DNA from: Vicia villosa
Lineage: Eukaryota; Streptophyta; Magnoliopsida; Fabales; Fabaceae
Assembly: GCF_029867415.1 (NCBI RefSeq)
Contig: NC_081185.1
Coordinates: forward strand, 82,406,469-82,470,468
Reading direction: 5' to 3'
Length of the DNA: 64,000 bases
Part shown: positions 12,167-25,324 of the stretch, piece after piece
Layout: each line of letters begins with the position of its first letter
How positions within the stretch are numbered: position 1 is the stretch's first letter
Program-made: the position numbers and the translations under genes
Notes under the pieces: model-generated
The model's input: the letters and a program-made list of their open reading frames with translations, nothing else
Told to the model about the DNA's origin: nothing
The model's database searches: none

Positions 12167-12983
12167 CGAGCGCTCGGGGATCCATCAAGAGTCTCCTCAT
12201 CACGTGGCCATCATGAGGCCACATGTTACGCATTCGGGGACGGAGGGACATCCACTTAAACCAAAATCTGAGAGGTCTTATAGACAATGTCAGATTAAAA
12301 GGGAATCCCTACAGGCTAGGGATCCAGGTTAAGCGAAATAATATCCTTATGAGTCTAAGGGATGATAATTGTGGGAGGTGATCCTACGTAGACTTAGGCT
12401 TACAAAACAATGTCCTTCTCGGGAAGGCTTCCCATGATGGATGGGATGATATAATTACCTTAGTACGTAGGTTCATAAGTCCGTCCTACGGATTTTCTAC
12501 CCTTCCCAAAGGTGATTTAATTCTAAGGGTCTCATGGGGCCCTTCATATCCTCCGAAACTTTTTGTTTCTTTGGATTTTTAGAAGGACTCTTTTGTCCAT
12601 GAGGTTCGAATTTTAGGGGTATGTTCCCAGAGAGATCAGCCAAATTCCGCATCTTACCCTCGACAAAGTCTAGCCTCGTCTAAGATATTTCTCGGAATTC
12701 AGCCCACTCTGAGTGGAATTGTCACTAAAGCTCGTAGGCGATGCAAGTCTCCTCTTACTTAATGACAATTCCCACACTTAAGGTTTTACAAACAATTATA
12801 TAATAATTTCCCAAAAAAATAATATAAACATAAGCAATTAATTATGAAACCAAAATATAATAGAGATATATTTATTTGCCAAATAACAATAAAATAAACC
12901 ATAAAATAAATACCCTCATAAACCAAAAAATAAAATAAAAAGAGACCTGCCCCAAACCTTAAGTGCTTCTCTGCCCTAAGGGT
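12167..12983 (-). mobile_element. Element B, 5' untranslated interior
   Basis: Sequence between the element B primer site and the inserted element A. It is non-coding. Several short motifs (CTTAGGGT, TCCTACG) recur within it. The possible target duplication of A would be CGAGC at 12167-12171, but the other side lies beyond the gap. Confidence 0.6.
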
Positions 12984-13000
12984 CCCCAGCAGAGTCGCCA
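12984..13000 (-). other. Primer binding site, element B
   Basis: The same 17-base minus-strand motif TGGCGACTCTGCTGGGG as at 7379-7395, two bases from the LTR end. Confidence 0.82.
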
Positions 13001-13002
13001 GC

Positions 13003-15841
13003 TGTTACGACCGGCTTTAAATTTTAAGTTATAAAACTTAACCTACAGAGTCGCCACCTATGTTTTATTTTATCCTAAGATAAGGGTAAACATGAGATAA
13101 AAACCTAAATAAGAGTTTCTAGGTAAGTTGAGAAATTAGGGTCAAGGGAAGGTGTTAGGCACCCTTAACCCTTCCTTAAGGTTTATAGTGTCTCTAGAGT
13201 AAGGTTTATGATAAGATTTTTATGGTAAGGTTTATAAAAAAGTTATGGTTAAAGGTGCACAGTAGGGTAGAGAATAAAATCTCAAACCTACTTAATTTTA
13301 GGGAAAGGGGGCTCGTTCTGGTTATCCAAATGCCTACGTACCTCCTTAATGGAGGATCAGAGTCAACGTAGTTCGTAGTTATTTGTTGGTGTTTTTTACG
13401 GGATTGTACGTTATTTTGTATGTTGAGTGTGTTTTACGTAGTTCGCAGTTTTACCGTAGTTCGTAGTTATGGAAAAAAGTATGTTTTACCGTAGTTCGTA
13501 GTTATGGAAAAAGTATTTTTGTGTACAATCCCTTTTTTTTTAATATTTTTTGTATAATTAGAAAGAAAGACAAGTATTTTAGAATTTTATGTTACATTAT
13601 AATAATTATTAATATATATTTATCAATTTAATTGACAATAAAGGGTAGATTAAGTATATTTGTGAATTTTGTATATTAAAATACATCACGAGTATTTTAA
13701 TTTGTACACAATTATAAATATTTAAGCCAAAGTTATTTATTTCGAACATCATTCATTTAATAGAATAATATTATGAAATAAAAATTAAACTCCAGCAAAT
13801 AATCTATATTTTATTAAATTAATTATCGAAATCAAATATTGGAAATTCTTTCCAATTATTAATCATGATTTTTATTTATATGTACAAACAAAATCATAAA
13901 AATAAAATTAAAATAAAAAACTAAGCATTTTTTGGCCAGGGTGTATTTTTATGTTTATATGTAATTATAAGGTGTGTTAATAGCTATTAGGTTTGGTCCA
14001 ACAGACTTCTAGAGTCCATTAGACATTACGTGGGTGAGTGTATGGTGTTATGGTGTGAACGCAAGATCTTAACCGTCAGTCAAATCCAATGGCCTGCAGA
14101 TTCAAGATCTGAGACTTAGATTCAAACTATGACAATTTAAGGGACTGCATGCGGTTTTGGACGAGGGAGTATGGTAAGGGTTACGCATAAGATCATTTTA
14201 TTTAAAAAAAAGCAGTTTTTATAAAAAAATAAAAAAAGGATGGCAAGTGGTAACGATTCATTTTCTTTTTTTTTATTCCTTCTTATTCGTTCCTCTCTCT
14301 CCCTTGTATCTATCCTTCATTCTCTCTCTCACTGTTGTGAACAACAACCAAACCCAAATATGAAAACCCAGATGAAGATCTTCCACGATCTTCATCTTTT
14401 TCCTCTCTGTGCTTCATAAACAACAGAAAAAAAACCCCAAAACAGAACCCAAGAACAACATGCATATCAAATCCTATCTCAAAATCAACGAAATCTAATA
14501 CCCATTTCCAGAAAAAGAACACAAACAGAGGAAACATGTATATGAACAAGCAATAATTTCTAAGCTAAGGGTTTTTCATTCTCACCTTTCCCGGAAATTC
14601 TTTACGTTTTCCTTTCTTCTCCGATCCCGATTTGTTTTTTCTCTTTTGTTTCAGGTGCTGAAGGTGGCGGCGCGATGAAGGTTTCCGACTCCTCCTCCTC
14701 TTTTCGTTAATTTCCTCCTTCATTTTTTCTTTGTATTTTTTCGTCCCCCCTTCTGCTGGGGAATTTAGGTTTTAATCTTATAGGGTTAGGAATTAGATAA
14801 ATTAGGAAATAGATTTTAAGGCTTTTGATTCGTGTTATAACTTTTTTCAGATTTGTAATTTCAGATTTGATTTAGTTTTGATTGTATATTAATTGTGAAT
14901 TGAAGATTGATTTTGTTTGTAATATTCGGTTTGATTTAACAATCATATTTTTCCTTTTCTGAATTCGATTTAATGTTTTATTGATTCAGATTTATTGTAA
15001 TTTTTATATTTGGAAATTGGTTGTGATTGATTCAACTGGATTTTGGGCTACAAGTTTTTTAGGGTTTATGATAGTGTGCGGCGCGGTCGTTTTTGGAGAA
15101 GAAGATGAATAGGCTAATTGACTTAGTCAAAATTTTCCACTAAAATAAATAAATATAATATTAATAATTATATATTTTCAAAGACCACCACTTATCCTTA
15201 AATATGCCCCTAATAAAAATGTTTTAATAATAATCTACCGTATCTTACAATAATAACAATTAAGTAACAATAAAATTAATTATTATATTAAGATTGTTGG
15301 AATAATAATAGTCGTTATAATTTCTTTTGCAAATAGAAACTGGTAATGACGTTTGTTTTTTTTATAATAATAATAAACATAAGAGGATAGTAACAATTAT
15401 TTCTTAAATAGTACTTTATTAGTAATAATAGTCCACGTTTCACTAACATGCATATAACCATTTTAATTTAGAAATGTTATGATCATAAATTAAATACAAC
15501 CCCTAACATATATTAAATAATTAAATACGTATATGACTAATTAATATGTAGATAAATTTCTAATTATTTTTAATGGGCCTAGCGTTTAATTGGATCCGAA
15601 TGATTTTTCTAAATAAAAATTTAATGCACCCCCCATCTTTTGAATAAAATGGTTTAGAGAATGGGCTTAACAATTTAAATGTTAAGCCCACTAATTTAAT
15701 AGACACCCACTTTAGAATAAATTTAAATAGTAAATTAAAAAAAAAGAAGCTATATATAAACATATAAAAATAACTTAGTAATATGGCTTATCTAGAATAA
15801 TTTGTCGTTTAAAAAGATAGGGTAAATTTTGGGGTATGACA
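13003..15841 (-). mobile_element. 5' LTR of Ogre-like element B
   Basis: A 2839-bp minus-strand LTR starting TGTCATACCCCAAAATTTACC (right edge 15841) and ending ...GGTCGTAACA at 13003. Near its end it carries the conserved GAGTCGCCACC block and the GTTAGGCACCC motif shared with the other Ogre LTRs here. A repeated CGTAGTTCG(T/C)AGTT motif occupies 13365-13505. A minus-strand TATA-like element lies near 15755. The right edge joins copia sequence, so B inserted into the copia element that follows. Confidence 0.8.
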
Positions 15842-15872
15842 GTGTCTTCTAAATGGAGAACTGAGCAAAAGA

Positions 15873-16379
15873 GTGACAGTGTATAAAAATGCTTATTCCC
15901 TATTACAAGAAGAAAGAGTAAGTCTAATGATAAACATTATTGATCTAGAGAGAAAAATGCGAAACAGAAGATCAAACAAGAAGACAGCAATGGGAAGTAC
16001 TCAAGACATAAATATCAGCAAGTTAATCAGTCCTAACAAGAAGAAGAAAAAGAAGTTCAATCAAGAGCCTCAACATCCGGAAAAACACACACCTGTCTCA
16101 GCCAAGAGATGCTATCAATGTGGTAAGATAGGTCACTTGAGGTTCTCATGTCCTAAAACTCATACACCTACAAACAGAAAGATCCCTCAACAGGAAAATC
16201 TAGCCAAGATAAATCCACCTCAGCAGAAGTCATGTGTTTTCACTAAACACTCAAGTTGTGAAAAAATGAGGAGGAGGCTAAAAAGAAAACATGAAGCTCT
16301 AGAAGAAAGAAACCTAGACAAGATGAGAGTCACAAAAAGAACAAGTGCATTCCTGCTACTAGCAAGAACACAACAATAA
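15873..16379 (+). pseudogene. copia gag fragment with zinc knuckle
   Basis: An open stretch of 168 codons, lysine-rich, with the nucleocapsid motif CYQCGKIGHLRFSC (16110-16151), which fits the C-X2-C-X4-H-X4-C knuckle. Gag of this kind coats the RNA genome in the cytoplasmic particle. The amino-terminal capsid part is absent because the element is cut at 15841. Downstream frames (16478-16939) are acidic/lysine-rich and carry none of the protease, integrase or RT motifs expected in a complete copia polyprotein, so most of pol has been lost or replaced. Confidence 0.75.
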
Positions 16380-17007
16380 AGTGGGATGCTATAGAAGAAG
16401 GTGAGACTACTACCTCAGTAAAATATGAAAATGTCAAAATTGATGTCTTAACATCCAAATATGCTGGGAACTCAATTGTGAGCATTAAAACAAACGAAGC
16501 CTCTGGAATTGATGAATGCTCATTAGTCAATATGCAAAATGTTCTCCATAGGGAGATTACTATTCTGAACCAAATCCCAGAAGCTGTCAGAAGATTAAAG
16601 AAATCATATACAACTTCCTGTAATGATCACAACTTTCACCTGACAAAAATAATGATGAATGTGCTTAATGACATCTGGACTAAAGAAATGAAACGAGAAG
16701 TCTATCTATTCAAGGTGAGTACTGTATTGAAGGTGATCCCAAGGAAGCTATCCATTGGCCATCAATTTCATCTAAGAGAGGAGTCACCAGAAATAGACCA
16801 AACTTCAAGAATCTGGATGGAAAGAGCAAAAGATTCACAAACCAACCTGAGAACTCAAGAAAGCAAGGAGAGCATGATCCTTCTTATCACAACTGAAGAT
16901 GTGAATCTGATGATAGGTATGATTCCTACAAAATTGTAGACTGGTCTAAATCAAGTTGGATACACCAAGGTGTATCTAATCAGAATGTCAAGAAGGATGT
17001 CATAACT

Positions 17008-17499
17008 ATGCTCTACTACATCAAAGACTGTGTGGAGAACAAACAGATTTCTATAAAACAGTCAACCACTGATCTAGATGGTGTTAGTGAGCTAGATGTA
17101 AAAGGTTCCCCGATTCACAAAAAGATCCTTCAGCTGCCATCCCTCTACAACAACTCTAGTGTGATCTCAAATTGCGCTTCTCCCACAGAAAAAGGTTTAA
17201 AACTCACTCACTTCATTGAGATGTCTCAACAATCTCTGTTCCTCTCGTCCAAAGCAGTGTCTTGTCTAAATATGCATACAGAGGTAACTAGTCCTAATAA
17301 GATCTTGAATGATGCACAGTTGAAAATGGTGCATATTTTGAAAACTGAGGACCTAACCAAGATAACTGAAGATGATTCTAAAGATAGTGACAAGAATGTT
17401 CCTGACAATATCAATGACATTTTCACAAAATCCCTTGATGCTACACAGTTTAAGAACTTGCAGAGTAAGTTAGGAGTCTGCATCTTTGAGGAACCATAA
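17008..17499 (+). pseudogene. copia polyprotein C-terminal tail
   Basis: The end of this 163-codon ORF reads NDIFTKSLDATQFKNLQSKL, the characteristic last segment of Ty1/copia RNase H in SIRE-type elements. The part before it has no visible RT or RNase H catalytic block. It therefore looks like an internal fusion that kept the extreme C-terminus. It is followed by a TAA and the pre-LTR spacer. Confidence 0.78.
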
Positions 17500-17797
17500 T
17501 TTAAAAAAAAATGGGAAGAAGACAGTTGTTTGTTTTGGCAACTTTTGTGGCCAAACAGGGGGAGTAGTATCTGTCACCCCAAGTATGTGGTATTTGTGTG
17601 ATCAACAAAAATTCTGATATGCCATGTGTTGATCTGTTTGTGCTGCTCTTGTGGTATGGTTGTTTTAGCTATGTGGGCACTGTGTGCATACTGGTGGTGT
17701 ATGATGTATGTATTGTATTAGCTCTGATTGTGTTTGTTTTTTTTCTGTGCAAGTGTTTCTCTGATATGGTGTGATAGGTTGTTTTAGCCAAAAAAAA

Positions 17798-17811
17798 TCC
17801 AAAGGGGGAGA
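17798..17811 (+). other. Polypurine tract of the copia element
   Basis: CCAAAGGGGGAGA immediately precedes the LTR start TGTAGATG, the standard plus-strand priming site for copia elements. Confidence 0.8.
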
Positions 17812-17812
17812 T

Positions 17813-18749
17813 TGTAGATGTTTTTCATGTTGGCTGCATTTGTGGTAAAACATACCTGGGTGTTTAATGTCTTAAATGATGTCATGACATGATTTATATT
17901 GTGTTATGCAGGTTGCATATGTGTTAAGCTAATACAGGTTCTGTTAGTGAATGTCATGACCGATGTCATGACATCCTTGTCTGACAGCAGGGGCTGTTAT
18001 ATTTTATTGGTGTGTTTGCTGATTTATCTCAATCTACAATTTAGGAAACCTTTTATTGTGTGCTGAATATTTTGTCTAGAAGATTTCGCTGACAGCACAT
18101 TCTGTAACAACCAGATGACATGTAAATTAGATTAACTTGGTTAGCCCTAATTTGATTCTTGAAAAGCCCAAGGCCCAAGAGCTGGATATAAGAAGACTGC
18201 AATCCTAATTTGGAACGCAGAGAGAAAGTTTGTTAATTATGAAGAACCGTAGTTCTGTAGTTGTTTCTCTTGTACTCCAAGCAATTGTCTTTTGATGATT
18301 GTATTGGAATAGGTTGTTTATGTATTTTGTCACTCTAAGCTTTTAAGTACGAGTCTGCGTCTCTTGATTGAAGCTTTTAAGCAGATCAAGGTGTGTTTTT
18401 GAAGTTTGTCTTCTCTCTCAATTTGTTTAATGTTTGTTTGTAATCACTGTTGTGATTGAGGGGGAGTGAGTGGAGATACTCAGGTCTAGAAATAGATTGG
18501 AATTACATTGGGTAGGTCTTAAACGAGGAGTTGTAAATGGGGGAGTTTAACTCCGAATTAATTCTACTTATATTGGATTCCCTCCCTGGCTTGGTAGCCC
18601 CCAGAGTAGGTTGTTTGAATCGAACTGGGTAAGCAATTCTGTGTGTTCTTTATTGTTTTTATGTGTTTCTGTTTTAACATTTTGTTCTATGTAATTGTGG
18701 ATGTCATAACATCCAGTACGACATCGAGCGTGAGTTACTAGAATTTTCA
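17813..18749 (+). mobile_element. 3' LTR of the SIRE-like copia element
   Basis: A 937-bp unit from TGTAGATG, right after the polypurine tract, to ...ATTTTCA, where the sequence switches abruptly to minus-strand copia RNase H coding sequence. It contains repeated ATGTCATGACAT-like inverted motifs near 17880-17970. Confidence 0.75.
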
Positions 18750-19430
18750 CAAAGAAGCACAATTCTGTTTCTTACTAAACCAGGAAATCAGATTATTTCC
18801 CAAAAAGAAACACCCACCGGAAGTGCTTTTTCTATCATCAGCACTGCCAGGCCAATTTGCATCACAGTACCCTACCAACATGGCACCTAAACCATGAGAT
18901 TTTAACATACCATAGTCACTAGTACCACAGTTGCACTTAAAAATCCTTTTCACTTGATTGATGTGACTTTTTTTTTGCTCATCTTGATATCTTGCACACA
19001 CACCCACAACAAATGTGATATAAATTGTAATAGCTGTAAGGTACAACAAACTACCAATCATACTTTTTTATAAGCTTTGATCAACAACGATACCTTTTTT
19101 ATCCTTTGATAATTTCACATGAGTAGGAGCAGGTGTCCTCTTATGACTTGCATTTTACATACCAAACTTCTTTACTATGTTCTTGGCATACTTACTTTGA
19201 TAGATGAAGATAGAGTAATCCATTTGTTTCACTTGATGTCCAATAAAATATGTCAATTCACCAAAAAGACTCATCTCAAATTTTGATTGCATTTGTTTGA
19301 CAAAATGTTTCACCATCTAGTTTGACATCCCTCCAAGCACAATTTCATTAAAATATATTTAGAAACAATAAGTTTTCCGTCCTTCTTCTTGACAAACAAG
19401 GTCTTGTATAATCCTCTTTTCCTGTAGAAA
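18750..19430 (-). pseudogene. Ty1/copia RT-RNase H relic
   Basis: The minus-strand ORF 19061-18747 encodes MIGSLLYLTA, then GYCDANWPG and RKSTSGGCFFLGNNLISWFSK, classic copia RT-end/RNase H motifs. Upstream (to 19430) fragments in shifted frames give FVKQMQSKFEMSLFGELTYF and neighbouring RT motifs, with stops and frameshifts. The RT active site region is degenerate. The gene stops exactly at 18750, where the plus-strand copia LTR inserted. It is a dead relic older than that insertion. Confidence 0.85.
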
Positions 19431-20517
19431 ATCTCAAGGCATCAAGCCTCAGATCCATCAAAGGTAGCAAATTAGGGTTTTGAGCCTATCAAGGACTAAA
19501 ATCAGGGCTTTCATCTAGGAAGACTCACAAAGCTTCAGGACATGATTCAAAGAGCTCAAACATCTTCAAATGATTCCTACATCAATATCAATGAAATATG
19601 TAATTCAATTCATGTTCAACAACTCCCAATTTCATCTGACCCACAATTAGGGTTTTTTTGACCTAATTCAACTAGAGAGTTTACTTTTGATCAGGACATG
19701 GATCCATGGCTCAAATCATAGCTCAAGGACCTATAATGCCTCATTATAATACACTCACAACATTCATTTGAAGAGGATAGCTTGATTAATTTGAAATCTC
19801 CAAGAACACAATTCATTTGGAAAAAGTCAACTGTTGAAGATTACCTTTGACTCTTTGGAATTTTGATCAACTATGGACTTTTGAGGATCAAAATCATCAA
19901 CATATGATTATTGAATTCATTTGATAAAATAAATTCAAGAAAATCAATCAAGAATCAAAAAGTCAACAAAAGTCAAAATTTGGAAATTTCAAAGACTTAG
20001 AATTTTTCCAAGTGTTTGTAAGCATTTTTGTCATATGTTTTTCCCGATTTAAAAGACGATCAGGGTTTTCAAACAACAAAACCTTACATCTTTCAATCAA
20101 AAGTCAATTAAATGTTTATCATAAACAGTAATCAAATCATTGGGTCTCTAATAGAGTGTAAGTCCCATCTCTTTCTTCTTTCGTCCTCTTAAACAAATCA
20201 TCTTTTATCTGATTTTCATAAACAGTTAAAACCATGGGCTTCTATTTGAGTATAAGTCCCAACCCATTTGTTTTTATACATACTTGTCTGTTTCAAAACT
20301 TTGTTTTCTGTACAAAACTCTCTCACCTGTTTTAAATTTCTGGTACTAAGAGGGGCATTATTCCCGGTGAAACTGCTCCTATACCTTTGGGCCCCTCTTC
20401 TGAGGTATAACTTCCAAGCTTTCTCTTCTTCTATTTTAATATGTTTTTCAAAACAAAACTCTGGTACTAAGAGGGGAATTATTCCTGGTGAAACTGCTCT
20501 TAGACCTTTGGTCCCCT

Positions 20518-23500
20518 TGTAATACGGTGGGAGAACTGACTTTTTGAAATGTTGCGGATAGCAAGAGTCGCCACCGACTTTTATTTTATCCAATATATAG
20601 AAAGGCTAAAAGAACAGGAAAAGACCTTTTAAAAAATATTTTGAGTTCGGGGGTAGGTTATACAAAGGGAAGGTGTAAGCACCCTTTGTATCCATGGTTA
20701 TCCATGGGCTCTTAATTGCTTAGCTCACTTTATTTTCAAAATGTTTGAAGTGTAGTGTGTGAATAGAAAAAAGAATTTTGAATAAGAACTTTAGCTTGTA
20801 AATAAGCATAGTCTTTTTGAAAAGATTCTTTGAAAAGAAGTGGTAAAAGATTTTGAAATTTGAATTTGAATAGAGCAAGCAATCAGGAGCACCTACCCTA
20901 AGTTAGAAAAATTGTTCTTTTAGCTTTTCAGTTTGAAAGGGCTATCCATACCATAGGAGGGTAGGAAGTCCTTTTATTGGATGTAAAGGGTCATCGAGGA
21001 AGCATCATTTGCCATAAAATTGTCCCTACCATATAGAGGGTAGGTAGTCTTTAGGGAAGGATAGAATAGTCATTTAGGCAACATGCGAGGATACCTTAAC
21101 AATGGGACAATCATCTTTATTTCCGAGGCAGCATCGAGGGACAAAATCTTATGATGATTTCAATGAATTAAGGCAGCATTTGCTTTAGGTATCCTCGGAA
21201 TCGAGGGACTTGACTATTTTAAAATCATAATTAAAAGGCAACAGGCAGCATAAGAAGGGTTACCCTAAAGGTGTGTTGTGGCACAATCATGTGGTTCAAT
21301 TCGAATATTTATCTTATAATTAGTGGTCTAATTCATTTTAACAAGGCTTGCACTCCCTAGGATTACTAACCACAGCAATTAATATCATACAGAAATTAAA
21401 GGCAGCGAATATAAATTCCTACGCTATTACAATAAACACCTGTGGGCAAAAAATAAAGGCAGAAAAGAAAATCTAAGCTATTACAATAAAACCCTAAAGG
21501 TAACAGAAAATTAAGGCAGAAAGGTAGAAAACTTTTTACAAGGCTTTGGGGCAGATACAATATAGAAGAAGAATTTGGCGCAAAAATAAAAGCAGGATAA
21601 AATTGAAAGGAGAGCGACAAGGCAACAAAAAGGTTTTTTTTTTAAAACAAGGCTAACAAACCTAAAATTAATTATTGGTTATAAACCTAATTAATTTAAT
21701 CCTGATTAATTAAAAGTTAACCCTAAAATTAAATCCTAATTTATCTATTTAAATTAATTGACCTAATTAATAAAATGAAACTAATGATTTTTAGTAAAAC
21801 GAATTAATTAAAATTAACTTAAATATTAAAATATATAATCTAATCAAACTAACTTATTAAAAACAATTTTTTAAAATAATATGTTTAGGGTAGAAAAAAA
21901 CTAATTTAATTAGTTAAAAAAAAAAAGAAAATTTTAAAAGAAAGAAAAAAAAACAAATTAGGAAAACAAGAAAAGAAAATAAAATAGTAAAACCTGGAGT
22001 GCGATCTGGTGTGGTATGACCCCGCAGGTCCATGGTAGTCCTGCGTTTCCAAGGACATTGGATTAGGCTTTATGGATAATTTGAAGGCTGAGACTTGAGG
22101 ACGCACCATTAGGCGTGTAGTACCTGTTGCATAGGATCAATTGCACTGGAATTGCCTGGAAGAATTGAAGGAGAAAAAAATAATGATGTTAGTCACACCT
22201 AGGGGTCGAACTCGTGACCCAAAGGTTACCACACCAAGCCTTGCCATTCTTGCTGCACATGTTAGTTGTTATTAGACTGATTTAGATAAAATAAATATAT
22301 AAAATATAGATTAACGAGAAATTCAAACGCAGGGTCCACGTTGTTATGACACAACCAATGACGGAAGGATAGAGAGCGAAGACTTTGTTGACTGGCCAAT
22401 GGTGTTTGCTGAACGCACCACACGTTGATAGAAAGAGAAACGACATTATGAATGGCCAATGAGGATGAAGTAATGTGCGGTCAAACCTTCCACACTCCTA
22501 TTCATCATCGTCCTCCTCGTTTCCTGTGGAATCTGCTGCAACTTTTGTTGCGACTTTACTTGCGGATTTTTCCGCAGGTTCTTCTTCTTCATACCTGCAA
22601 AATTAAAACATACCAAGAACGACCCAAAGAAATATATAAAGTGCCCAGATCGACTCAAAACCTTCCCATGAATTCAAATATGGGTTTAGTTTCGTTTAAA
22701 AAGCAAGGGAACTATGAACCTGAAGAAGGACTCCATTATGCCCTAATAATGGTGATTCTTTGCTTCACGCATTAGAGCTTCGTTTCAAATGTTCTAACCT
22801 TGTCTAAACAACACCAGGAACACGTTAAAAGCATCGTATCACATTAAAACACAACAATATATGATATACGAAATTTTGAAATATGAATGCAAGAGATTAA
22901 CATGACATGCTTGTTTAGCATGTGAATGATCATTACTAATTACCTGGACTTACTATTTGGAGACCCAGGAATTGATTGGGACGAATGGTCTGCTTTGAGT
23001 CTTGTTGGGATAAGATTTTGAGTGTGCTCCTATTCTTGAAGAATTTCTCCTCCTAGAAACCCTAGGCTCCTTCAAAGATTTTCCTCCCCTTATAGTCTGA
23101 ATTTGTAAGGTATATTTAAGAGAAGGAATTAGGGTAACAATAATGGAAGGAAATCCAATCTTTTGAGTCATGGAAATTTGATTGAAAAATCACATATTCT
23201 TCCTATTTTTGGATCTTCTCTCTCCATATCTTGTACCAACGAAATTTGAACTTCTTTGTAGTGTTATTTGGGCCTCCAAATGATTAAGACCAAAGCCATA
23301 TGAATTGATCCATTTATTTTTAGTATTTTACTTAATTTACTTAGCTTTTATTTTAATAAAATCTAAATAAATGTAAATAAAAATAACAAAAATATGAAGA
23401 AGGTTTTATAGGTCCCTATTAGGCTTATGATCATGTCTGGAATGTAAGTCTTAGGCCCATTAGCTTAAAAAGTACAAAGTTATGCAATTAGGGTTTCACA

Positions 23501-24292
23501 TGTCTCTTGAAATTTGACCAACTTGTACACCTCATATCTCTTTCAATTTTTATCATATGGAGGTGATCCAGGACTTTTTGGAAATCCCAAGATGTCCTAT
23601 TTAAGCCACTTTGGAACACTTTTTCCAGTTGGAGATTTTATTTTGATGATATAGCTCCTGACAAAAAACAGCTTTTTGCGAGCTTCTAGAAGGACCTGTA
23701 ATGTTTTGACTTATATCTCTTAGGCGGAAGCATTTCTTGACCTTGGGCCCAACATCAAAGTTGTAGAGAATTGAATTTCCTTGATAATGAGCTTTGGTTG
23801 GGGAATTTTTGATAAAGCATGAGAGACTTATGGCCAGTCAAAGTACAGTTGCCTTTTGCTTAGAAAACCTAATTTAGCAACTTGGACTTTTGTTGATTTC
23901 TGAGCTTTCCTTGATGAATCATGATCAATACTTGATCAAATGATGAATATTACTTCAAAATAAGGAGGTTGACCAAAAATCAGTAGTTTTGACTGTAATT
24001 TGACCTTAGTTGACTTTTTAGGTCAAACCGATCGACTATTGACTATCTGAGTAATTTGACTGAGTAATCTTGGGAATTGAAGCTTGAATTTTTTCATAGA
24101 AATATTTTGAAACCTAATAAGCCATATGAAATCCATTGGATACCTTTATTCATCAATTTTCTTAAAATAATGCAAAACCCTAGTTCAGGAGGTCTTTGAT
24201 TAGGAGAGTGAGCCTTAGATTAACCCTTAAGCCTTGAACCTCTGTATGAGCTTTGAAGGTGAGATGAGATGGGCAAATTTTGGGGTATGACA
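20518..24292 (-). mobile_element. Ogre-like solo LTR, 3.8 kb
   Basis: Minus-strand LTR starting TGTCATACCCCAAAATTTGCC at 24292 and ending ...CCGTATTACA at 20518. It is flanked by CCCCT (20513-20517) and CCTCT (24293-24297), a target duplication with one mismatch. The host repeat unit reads continuously once it is removed. No primer site or polypurine tract adjoins it, so it is a solo LTR. It shares the GAGTCGCCACCGAC and AGCACCCTTTGTATCC blocks with LTR A. Confidence 0.85.
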
Positions 24293-24617
24293 CCTCTCTT
24301 CTGAGGTATAAGCCCCAAACTTCAATTATTCTATTTTAAAACTCTTAAACTATTTTTAATCAAACTTCAAACAGTTTTTAATCAAACTTCAACTTTTTGC
24401 TCAGGGCCTCTATTACAGTATAAGACCCAACACTTTTTGCTCATACAATAAATAAATGGGCTTTATCCTTGAGCTATAAGACCTAACACCTTTTCTTTTT
24501 CTTTCAAATAAAACACTTCACTGTTTTCATTTAATGCTTTCAATAGTTTGTCAAATATAAACTGTGAATATATACTGTTTAGATCTCCGTCAAAGAAAAA
24601 CCTTAAGACAGATAAAC

Positions 24618-24619
<2 letters not shown>

Positions 24620-24650
<31 letters not shown>
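24620..24650. repeat. (TA)n microsatellite
   Basis: About 15 TA units inside the element D LTR. Confidence 0.95.
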
Positions 24651-24653
<3 letters not shown>

Positions 24654-25324
24654 TATAGGACTATGACCTAGGTTTGAGGATTACTTCTCGGTGAAGCCTC
24701 TCATAATTAGATAATATAGATTCTTGCCACAAGATGAATTATTCCCGGTGAAACATCTTGAAACCCTTAGATCAACAATAGGGCACTCCCACCTGAAGAG
24801 GATTAATTCCTGGTGAAACCTCTTACCCCTTTTGCTTAGAGCCAAACTAGGCAAGCCAACATAGCTTTCTCTTGTGATATAACAAGGACCCTCAATGACC
24901 CTCGATTAGACTCCTCTTGGTCTTATAATGCAAGGAACCACGTGCTTCTTATAAGAATTTCACTTCAGCTTCCTCTTGAGCTTGTATACAAGGGCCCTCA
25001 GGCTTCTTAAAAGCATAGGACAGGTCTTTAGTCACCTTTACCCCTGTGAGAATCCAAATATATTTTAAATACACAATCACAATCATTCAAGTGTTCACTC
25101 AATCTTTGTATTGAGTATTTTCCCCTATTGAGTAAAAGACATGGAAAGTCTCAACTCTCAACACCCTAGTCATCCCTAGTGGATTCAACTTCTTTGGAAT
25201 GAGAGACATGGACAGTCTCTATCACCTATCTTTCATCATAAGAGTCAAAAGGATTCAAATCCCTGAATTTCTTTCCCCAGTTGTGTCAACTTCTAGTTTC
25301 TTCCTCAGCAGAAGTCAGCCTTAA

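Larger units (their letters stand above)
15842..18749 (+). mobile_element. 3' part of a Ty1/copia (SIRE-like) element
   Basis: Plus-strand copia remnant: gag with a CCHC knuckle, a rearranged middle, the polyprotein C-terminal tail, a G-rich spacer, a polypurine tract and a 3' LTR. Its 5' half is missing, cut by Ogre element B at 15841. The right edge falls inside the RNase H region of an opposite-strand copia relic, with CAAAG (18750-18754) as the likely target duplication. Confidence 0.8.
20346..24824 (+). repeat. 17-nt-loop hairpin units (5 copies, split)
   Basis: Units at 20346, 20467, 24673, 24730 and 24796 share a loop like AATTATTCCCGGTGAAA. Stems differ but pair: CTAAGAG/CTCTTAG (second unit, with a few extra loop bases), GAGG/CCTC, CAAGATG/CATCTTG, AAGAGG/CCTCTT. 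The first unit is slightly eroded. The solo LTR at 20518-24292 falls in the middle of this array. Confidence 0.8.

Noticed and set aside
12167..12171. CGAGC as target duplication of element A
   Set aside because: The left end of element A is beyond the assembly gap, so the second copy cannot be seen.
12984..13000. Possible tRNA fragment
   Set aside because: It is the retrotransposon primer binding site beside an LTR end; no tRNA cloverleaf surrounds it.
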